Shown here in pieces: positions 32,574 through 36,650 of a DNA stretch of 36,650 nucleotides. Source of the stretch: JANOYJ01 sp031373225 (GTDB lineage: Bacteria > Pseudomonadota > Alphaproteobacteria > Rhizobiales > Rhizobiaceae). The notes under the pieces were generated by a model. That model saw only the letters and a list, made by a program, of their open reading frames with translations, had not been told where the DNA came from and ran no database searches. The stretch lies in NCBI GenBank assembly GCA_031373225.1, contig JANMMM010000277.1, forward strand, positions 1 to 36,650, in the 5' to 3' direction. Positions within the stretch are counted from its first letter, which is position 1, and every line of letters begins with the position of its first letter. The position numbers and the translations under genes were made by a program.

Positions 32574-32817
32574 CAATGAACACCTTTTTAAAGCTGCGGA
32601 CCATGTCGCAGACACTGTGAGCAACCACCCAAGCCAGAGCGCAAACGCCGAAGAAAAGAATTCCCTCGGATTTGGCGTGGCCGCCAGCAGCTACATAGTC
32701 GAGTGCATCCGCAACAAAGTAAAAATAAAGCACGGACCAAAGGCCGATCGCCAGCAGCCATTCGATGGCGAGCCAGATCATCCGGTGCGAAAACCGGGCT
32801 GCGGAGGGAGCGCTCAT
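32563..32817 (-). CDS. Small membrane protein bridging nuoE and nuoF
   Basis: An 84-residue protein with two predicted transmembrane helices (about 13-35 and 51-70) joined by a short loop (ALDYVAAGGHAKSEG), and a positively charged C-terminus (MVRSFKKVF). It overlaps nuoE by four bases (ATGA) and nuoF by 11 bases, so it is translated as part of this coupled chain. I do not recognise a family. It could be an accessory or assembly protein for complex I, or a passenger. Confidence 0.7.
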   Translation of the reverse strand: MSAPSAARFSHRMIWLAIEWLLAIGLWSVLYFYFVADALDYVAAGGHAKSEGILFFGVCALAWVVAHSVCDMVRSFKKVFIDAR

Positions 32818-33875
32818 TCGCTGCCCTTCCTGCCCGGCTTCTCACCGACTGCCGATTCCGGCCGCCAGCCCTTGGCGAGTTTCTTGCACTGCTTGACCCA
32901 TTCATCGCGCGCGGCGCGGCCTTTGAAGCCTTCGAGCCGCTCGTCAACCCAGGCAAGTTCGGATTTGCCCCAAGCGGCGATCTGGTCGAAATGCCAAATG
33001 CCCATGCCGTTGAGCATTTTCTCCAGCTTCGGCCCGACGCCCCAGATCAGTTTGAGGTCATCGCCCTTGCCGGCGCGCGGTTTGGCGAGAAGCTCCGGCT
33101 TACCGTCATTGGCGGCCTTGACAGAAGCGGCTTTTGGAACAGGAGCCGCTTTCGGTATCGATGCCAAGGCGGCGGGCGCAGCCGCTTTGGCCATGGTCGG
33201 CTTTTCCTGAGCTTTTACAGCTGGTTCCGCCGATTTCTTCGCAACAGGCTTCTGCGCCGCCGCCTTGTTGTCATTCAGCGAGGTCAGGCCTGTCACCGGC
33301 GCGGAATAGACGCGGGCAATCTGCGGCCCCGGCTTAACGCTTTCGCCCTTCCCGGCCTCAAACGCCTCAATGATTTCCTCAAGCCGCTTCGGCGTCAGGT
33401 CCTCATAGGTGTCGTTGAAAATCATCACCATCGGCGCGTTGACGCAGGCACCGAGGCATTCGACCTCTTCCCAGGACAGCGTGCCGGCCGCATTTGTGTG
33501 GAACTGGTCATGGTGGATTTTCGACCTGCACACCGCCATCAAATCTTCCGAGCCGCGCAGCATGCAGGGCGTCGTGCCGCAGACCTGCACATGCGCCTTG
33601 GTTCCCACCGGCTTCAGCTGAAACTGCGTATAGAAAGTCGCAACTTCCAGCGCCCTTATGCGCGGCATGTCGAGCATGTCCGCGATGTGCTCAATCGCGG
33701 CCTTGGTGACCCAGCCCTCCTGCTCCTGCGCCCGCATCATCAGCGGAATCACGGCGGACTGCTCGCGGCCCTTCGGATACTTCTTGATCTGCGCCTTGGC
33801 CCAGGCCGTGTTCGCCCTGTCAAAAGCGAAGGCGGCGGGCTGGACAGAGGCATCGGCGAGGCGGCGGACGGACAT
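32814..33875 (-). CDS. nuoE: NADH-quinone oxidoreductase subunit E with C-terminal extension
   Basis: A 353-residue protein. Residues about 15-175 are the thioredoxin-fold NuoE core with the 2Fe-2S N1a ligands Cys99, 104, 140 and 144 (CGTTPC; CLGAC). This part alone has the ordinary NuoE length. A low-complexity Ala/Lys/Pro linker (about 200-268) leads to a helix-hairpin-helix domain at about 270-338 (DLKLIWGVGPKLEKMLNGMG...FDQIAAWG...RDEWVKQCKKLAKG), the same module as in the protein at 30796-31269. Long NuoE proteins of this kind are known in alphaproteobacteria; what the tail does is unknown. The gene starts one base after the stop of the upstream membrane protein. Confidence 0.96.
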   Translation of the reverse strand: MSVRRLADASVQPAAFAFDRANTAWAKAQIKKYPKGREQSAVIPLMMRAQEQEGWVTKAAIEHIADMLDMPRIRALEVATFYTQFQLKPVGTKAHVQVCGTTPCMLRGSEDLMAVCRSKIHHDQFHTNAAGTLSWEEVECLGACVNAPMVMIFNDTYEDLTPKRLEEIIEAFEAGKGESVKPGPQIARVYSAPVTGLTSLNDNKAAAQKPVAKKSAEPAVKAQEKPTMAKAAAPAALASIPKAAPVPKAASVKAANDGKPELLAKPRAGKGDDLKLIWGVGPKLEKMLNGMGIWHFDQIAAWGKSELAWVDERLEGFKGRAARDEWVKQCKKLAKGWRPESAVGEKPGRKGSE

Positions 33876-33876
33876 G

Positions 33877-34203
33877 TTATACCGGGCTCAAAGTTGACGG
33901 GGTTGCATAGAACCAAAGCATGAAGGCGATGCCGGCGAAACCGGCGATCAGACCGGCAAGCCAGCCATACATCACGTTCTGGGCGGAAAGTGCGGTCCAA
34001 AGACCGATGAAAAGCGCCACAAGGCCAAGCGCGCAGCCGATGAGGCCCATGCCGAGCGACGTCTGAACCTTGGGCAGGATGCCTGCCAGGGTCCATGTCT
34101 CGGCGTTGAACAGGCCGAGCACCACAGACATGCCGAGCACTGGCGGCACAACGCGGACGGCGTGGCGCATGAATTCGGCGCGGAGGGAGAAGACGGGGTT
34201 CAC
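33877..34203 (-). CDS. Small membrane protein, second of a paralogous pair
   Basis: A 108-residue protein with three predicted helices (about 18-38, 50-72, 77-101). The start is placed at a GTG at 34203 that overlaps the preceding stop as GTGA, which gives a protein colinear with its neighbour; a later ATG (MRHAVRVV) is the alternative. Shared features with the upstream 107-residue protein include VPxV near residue 20, a tryptophan near 37, VALxxGL in helix 2 and AQN...GWxAG before helix 3, ending in WFY/WFF. No known family is recognised. It ends just ahead of nuoE. Confidence 0.7.
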   Translation of the reverse strand: MNPVFSLRAEFMRHAVRVVPPVLGMSVVLGLFNAETWTLAGILPKVQTSLGMGLIGCALGLVALFIGLWTALSAQNVMYGWLAGLIAGFAGIAFMLWFYATPSTLSPV

Positions 34204-34523
34204 TGCGTTACGACCCCCGAATCCTGAAAGAACCAAATGACCAATGACAAGACCAGCAGCGAGAAACCGCCCCCGGCAATCCAGCCCAACAGCTTGTTCT
34301 GTCTCGCCTGTGCTGTGGAAAGCCCGATCCACAGCGCTGTAAGCGCGACAATGGAGGCCAATGCTGACGCGACCGCCGCTCGCAAGAGCTGCATGGAAAC
34401 GTTTGTGAGCGACCAATCCTTGATATCAAAGAAAATCAAAAACGCCGATGACAGAATAACCAGCGGCACGGTTTCCCGCGCGGCCGATTTAACCCTCGCC
34501 TTGATGTCAATATCCAGCGTCAT
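34200..34523 (-). CDS. Small membrane protein, first of a paralogous pair
   Basis: A 107-residue protein with three predicted helices (about 18-33, 50-70, 78-99). The start at 34523 overlaps the stop of the nuoD tail remnant as TGATG, the same arrangement as a genuine nuoD/next-gene junction, so this was probably the gene that originally followed nuoD. The region upstream in the same frame is not its own coding sequence but is out of frame with the nuoD remnant. It shares the helix pattern and the ARQNKLLGWIAG motif with its downstream neighbour, suggesting a tandem duplication. Function unknown. Confidence 0.7.
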   Translation of the reverse strand: MTLDIDIKARVKSAARETVPLVILSSAFLIFFDIKDWSLTNVSMQLLRAAVASALASIVALTALWIGLSTAQARQNKLLGWIAGGGFSLLVLSLVIWFFQDSGVVTQ

Positions 34524-34640
34524 CAGCGGTCCACTTCGCCAAACACAATATCGAGCGAGCCCAGCACCGCCGCCACATCCGCCAGCATGTGCCCCTGGCA
34601 GATGAAATCCATCGCCTGCAGATGCACGGAGCCGGGCGCC
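34521..34640 (-). repeat. Direct repeat copy 2 (nuoD tail) downstream of Uma2
   Basis: Positions 34521-34625 match 35236-35340 at 95 of 105 bases in the same orientation, including the stop codon and the overlapping ATG of the next gene. The match fades over the next ~15 bases. The two copies enclose the Uma2-family gene. Confidence 0.9.
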
Positions 34641-34663
34641 AGGAGGGCGAAAGCGGGGGGCAT
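34523..34663 (-). pseudogene. Remnant: duplicated 3' end of nuoD
   Basis: A 46-codon open frame beginning at the ATG that overlaps the Uma2 stop (TGATG) and ending in a TGA. From residue 14 it reads HLQAMDFICQGHMLADVAAV and on to FGEVDR, identical to the last 33 residues of nuoD except for one Arg-to-Gln change. The preceding LLAPGSV matches LRAPGFA less well. It contains only the C-terminal ~40 residues, so it cannot be a working NuoD. Of the eight changed codons in the last 33, seven are synonymous, so the sequence diverged while part of a functional gene. See the direct-repeat entries and the first finding. Confidence 0.85.
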
Positions 34664-35238
34664 CATAGTTCCCCCTCATCAAAGCCCAGTCCAAGCAAGT
34701 CAGATACAGAAACCAAAATTCCGGGCGGCGTCAGCTCAATCTCGCCGTTCTTGAAAAATCTTGTGTGCAAATCTCCTCCATCCGCATCCCGCGAGTGAAG
34801 AATTACCGCCGATATGTATGGGTCGATAATCAGATAATGCTGAATGCTGGCAACGCGGAAATACTCGGCGACTTTTGAGCCAGAGTCACTGCGCTTGCTC
34901 GATGGCGAAACCACTTCAGCCACAATGATAGGCTCATTGAGTAAAACAGAATCTGGGTCGCGGTGTGCGCACTGCACTGAGAAATCGGGCTCGCGGACAG
35001 TGGACTCGTCAATTCGCACTCCAGCGCCATCGGCAACCGCGCGACATTTTGACTTCGCCTTTTTCAAGGCGGTTCGGAAAGCAAGCCAAGCCTCGCTCTT
35101 GACGTCCAAGTGCCGGTTTGTTTCGGGCGACATCATGATAACTTCGCCTTGAACAAGTTCAAAACGGCCACTTTCCTGCGCATCGCACCAGCGCAGGTAT
35201 TCGTCGCTCGTCATCTTGTTTTTCGGCAGTGCGCCCAT
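34663..35238 (-). CDS. Uma2-family (DUF820) protein, PD-(D/E)XK nuclease fold
   Basis: A 191-residue protein of the Uma2 family, abundant in cyanobacteria and placed in the restriction-endonuclease-like superfamily; no biochemical role is settled. Conserved positions are visible: Glu27 in GRFELVQGEV, Asp85 in REPDFSV, Glu108 in VAEVVSPSS and Lys122 in SKVAEYF, followed by the usual IQHYLIIDP. The site therefore looks intact. Its ATG overlaps the nuoD stop and its own stop overlaps the ATG of the nuoD remnant (both TGATG). Codon choice is noticeably richer in A/T third positions (tta, aga, ata, gga) than in the nuo genes, suggesting a foreign origin. A GTG one codon earlier (35241) is an alternative start. 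Confidence 0.88.
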   Translation of the reverse strand: MGALPKNKMTSDEYLRWCDAQESGRFELVQGEVIMMSPETNRHLDVKSEAWLAFRTALKKAKSKCRAVADGAGVRIDESTVREPDFSVQCAHRDPDSVLLNEPIIVAEVVSPSSKRSDSGSKVAEYFRVASIQHYLIIDPYISAVILHSRDADGGDLHTRFFKNGEIELTPPGILVSVSDLLGLGFDEGEL

Positions 35239-35355
35239 CACCTGTCCACCTCGCCAAACACAATATCCAGTGAACCCAGCACCGCCGCCACATCGGCCAG
35301 CATATGCCCGCGGCAGATGAAATCCATCGCCTGCAGATGCGCAAAGCCGGGGGCG
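35236..35355 (-). repeat. Direct repeat copy 1 (nuoD tail) upstream of Uma2
   Basis: This is the 3' end of intact nuoD plus the ATG of the Uma2 gene, repeated at 34521-34640. Its end coincides with the stop codon of nuoD, so insertion of the Uma2 gene left the NuoD reading frame whole. Confidence 0.9.
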
Positions 35356-36428
35356 CGGAGTTTGCAGCGGTAGGGTTTGTTGGAGCCGTCGGAGACGAGA
35401 TAGACGCCGAACTCGCCCTTTGGCGCCTCGACGGCGGCGTAGACTTCGCCAGCCGGCACGCGGTAGCCTTCGGTGTAGAGTTTGAAATGATGGATCAGCG
35501 CTTCCATCGAACGCTTCATCTCGCCGCGCGACGGCGGCACGATCTTGCCATCCATCGACGAGACCGGGCCAACCATCTCCTTGCCGAGAAGCAGATCAAC
35601 ACATTGGCGCATGATGCGCGCCGACTGGCGCATCTCTTCCATGCGGATCAGATAGCGGTCGTAATTGTCGCCGTTCTTGCCGATTGGAATATCAAATTCC
35701 ATTTCGGAATAGCACTCATAGGGCTGGCTCTTGCGCAGGTCCCAGGCCGCGCCGGAGCCGCGCACCATGACGCCGGAAAAGCCCCAGGCCCAGGCGTCCT
35801 TGATGTCCACCACGCCGATATCGACATTGCGCTGCTTGAAAATCCGGTTGCCGGTCAGAAGATCGTCAAGGTTCTTCACCGTCTGCAGAAATGGATCAAT
35901 CCATTTGCCGATGTCTTCGACGAGCTTCTGCGGAATGTCCTGATGCACGCCGCCGGGCCGGAAATAGGCCGCGTGCATGCGCGATCCTGACGCCCGTTCA
36001 TAAAACACCATCAGTTTTTCGCGCTCTTCAAACCCCCAGAGCGGCGGCGTCAGCGCGCCGACGTCCAGCGCCTGCGTCGTCACGTTGAGCAGATGCGACA
36101 GGATGCGGCCGATCTCGCAATAAAGCACCCGGATCAGCTGCCCGCGCTTCGGCACCGTGATGCCCATCAGCTTTTCGACGGCCAAAGCAAACGCATGCTC
36201 CTGATTCATCGGCGCGACATAGTCGAGACGGTCGAAATAGGGGACGGCCTGTAGGTAGGTTTTGGTCTCGATCAGCTTTTCTGTACCGCGGTGCAAAAGG
36301 CCGATGTGCGGGTCAACCCGATCCACTACCTCGCCGTCGAGTTCGAGGACGAGACGCAGAACACCATGCGCAGCGGGATGCTGAGGGCCGAAATTGATGT
36401 TGAAGTTTCTGACTGAAGTCTCGGCCAT
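35238..36428 (-). CDS. nuoD: NADH-quinone oxidoreductase subunit D
   Basis: A 396-residue 49-kDa subunit, complete and of normal length. The quinone-site loop NFGPQHPAAHG (His17, His21) and Tyr70 in LDYVAPMNQEH correspond to the conserved His and Tyr near the ubiquinone head group. It ends FGEVDR with TGA overlapping the Uma2 ATG, and its own ATG overlaps the stop of the 66-residue gene (TAATG). Its 3' end is repeated beyond the Uma2 gene. Confidence 0.97.
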   Translation of the reverse strand: MAETSVRNFNINFGPQHPAAHGVLRLVLELDGEVVDRVDPHIGLLHRGTEKLIETKTYLQAVPYFDRLDYVAPMNQEHAFALAVEKLMGITVPKRGQLIRVLYCEIGRILSHLLNVTTQALDVGALTPPLWGFEEREKLMVFYERASGSRMHAAYFRPGGVHQDIPQKLVEDIGKWIDPFLQTVKNLDDLLTGNRIFKQRNVDIGVVDIKDAWAWGFSGVMVRGSGAAWDLRKSQPYECYSEMEFDIPIGKNGDNYDRYLIRMEEMRQSARIMRQCVDLLLGKEMVGPVSSMDGKIVPPSRGEMKRSMEALIHHFKLYTEGYRVPAGEVYAAVEAPKGEFGVYLVSDGSNKPYRCKLRAPGFAHLQAMDFICRGHMLADVAAVLGSLDIVFGEVDR

Positions 36429-36628
36429 TATTTCTTCGCTTTCTCGTCACCGGGCCACTGCATAAATGCCAAGACCCACCACAAGACCAAAACAGCAAAC
36501 GGAACGATGCCAAAAAGTGCGGCCCATTTAGAAATCCCGGCTCGCGGCAATATTCTACAGAGCGGAACAATCGTGGCCGCGAAAAACAATGAAACAATCA
36601 GCCAATGCCATATTGAGAAACTACCCAT
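36428..36628 (-). CDS. Small membrane protein between nuoC and nuoD
   Basis: A 66-residue protein, MGSFSIWHWLIV..., with two predicted helices (about 5-25 and 33-56) separated by PLCRILPRAGISKWAAL. The layout SIWHWLIV, ILxRAGxSxW and W-h-hAFxxWP fits a family of short two-helix membrane proteins that I recall from Alphaproteobacteria. The opening resembles TatA, but the second helix and the lack of an amphipathic tail argue against that. The last residues PGDEKAKK look like the end of the preceding gene (see partial nuoC). The start at 36628 overlaps the upstream stop as TGATG. Confidence 0.7.
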   Translation of the reverse strand: MGSFSIWHWLIVSLFFAATIVPLCRILPRAGISKWAALFGIVPFAVLVLWWVLAFMQWPGDEKAKK

Positions 36629-36650
36629 CACTGCTTCGCCTTTTCATCGC
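36628..36650 (-). CDS. nuoC: 3' end of the gene upstream of the 66-residue protein, probably nuoC
   Basis: Only the last codons are inside the window, reading DEKAKQ and TGA. Gene order in alphaproteobacterial nuo operons places nuoC directly ahead of nuoD, and NuoC proteins of this group end, as I recall, with a similar PGDEKA-type tail. The identity is therefore inferred from position and six residues only. Confidence 0.5.

Noticed and set aside
34523..34694. Upstream extension of the 107-residue membrane protein to 34694
   Set aside because: That stretch is the duplicated nuoD tail in a different frame, so the extension is a shadow; the ATG at 34523 restores the TGATG junction.
36428..36628. 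TatA homologue
   Set aside because: The opening residues resemble TatA, but there is a second transmembrane helix and no amphipathic helix or acidic tail of the TatA kind.

Overview
The window looks like a GC-rich alphaproteobacterial chromosome (about 60% G+C by eye), most likely Hyphomicrobiales or a near relative. The evidence is the extended NuoE, the complex I gene order ending in birA, rnj and a methylmalonyl-CoA epimerase, the LipB with an internal insert, a small C-terminal-DTS protein that I recall from Rhizobiales, and palindromic intergenic repeats of the rhizobial type. The species cannot be named from sequence alone.

Left part (1-5.6 kb). An IS256-family insertion sequence with 50-bp inverted ends carries a frameshifted transposase and abuts a dispersed repeat. 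Then, all on the minus strand, come a MerR-type regulator, the magnesium transporter mgtE, tRNA-Leu(GAG), a small uncharacterised protein and a LuxR-type regulator. Middle part (5.8-12 kb). On the plus strand are lipB, a membrane cytochrome b with a Tat-exported molybdopterin lipoprotein (a probable periplasmic oxidoreductase pair), a small unknown protein, and a regulator joining an NTF2-like domain to a LuxR helix-turn-helix. On the minus strand is a two-gene unit: a repeat-containing unknown protein and a site-2-type membrane protease with an N-terminal SRPBCC-like domain. At 12.0-16.6 kb a tandem glycine riboswitch precedes gcvT-gcvH-gcvP, the glycine cleavage operon. LipB and GcvH are functionally linked, because LipB supplies the octanoyl group from which the GcvH lipoyl arm is made.

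Right part (17.2-36.65 kb). One long minus-strand operon encodes respiratory complex I: (nuoC end)-66 aa protein-nuoD-Uma2-nuoD tail remnant-two paralogous small membrane proteins-nuoE-84 aa protein-nuoF-helix-hairpin-helix protein-MAPEG-DUF3291-nuoG-H-I-J-K-L-palindromic repeat region-nuoM/N, followed by birA, rnj and the epimerase. In this order the repeat lies between nuoM and nuoN. Many junctions are stop/start overlaps, which suggests translational coupling.

The most unusual feature is at 34.5-35.4 kb. A Uma2-family (PD-(D/E)XK nuclease fold) gene sits exactly at the nuoD stop codon, and beyond it lies a second copy of the last ~33 nuoD codons, stop codon included. The two copies differ almost only at synonymous positions. 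This looks like insertion of a nuclease gene with regeneration of the host gene's 3' end. A shorter, less certain parallel is seen at the nuoC/nuoD junction.
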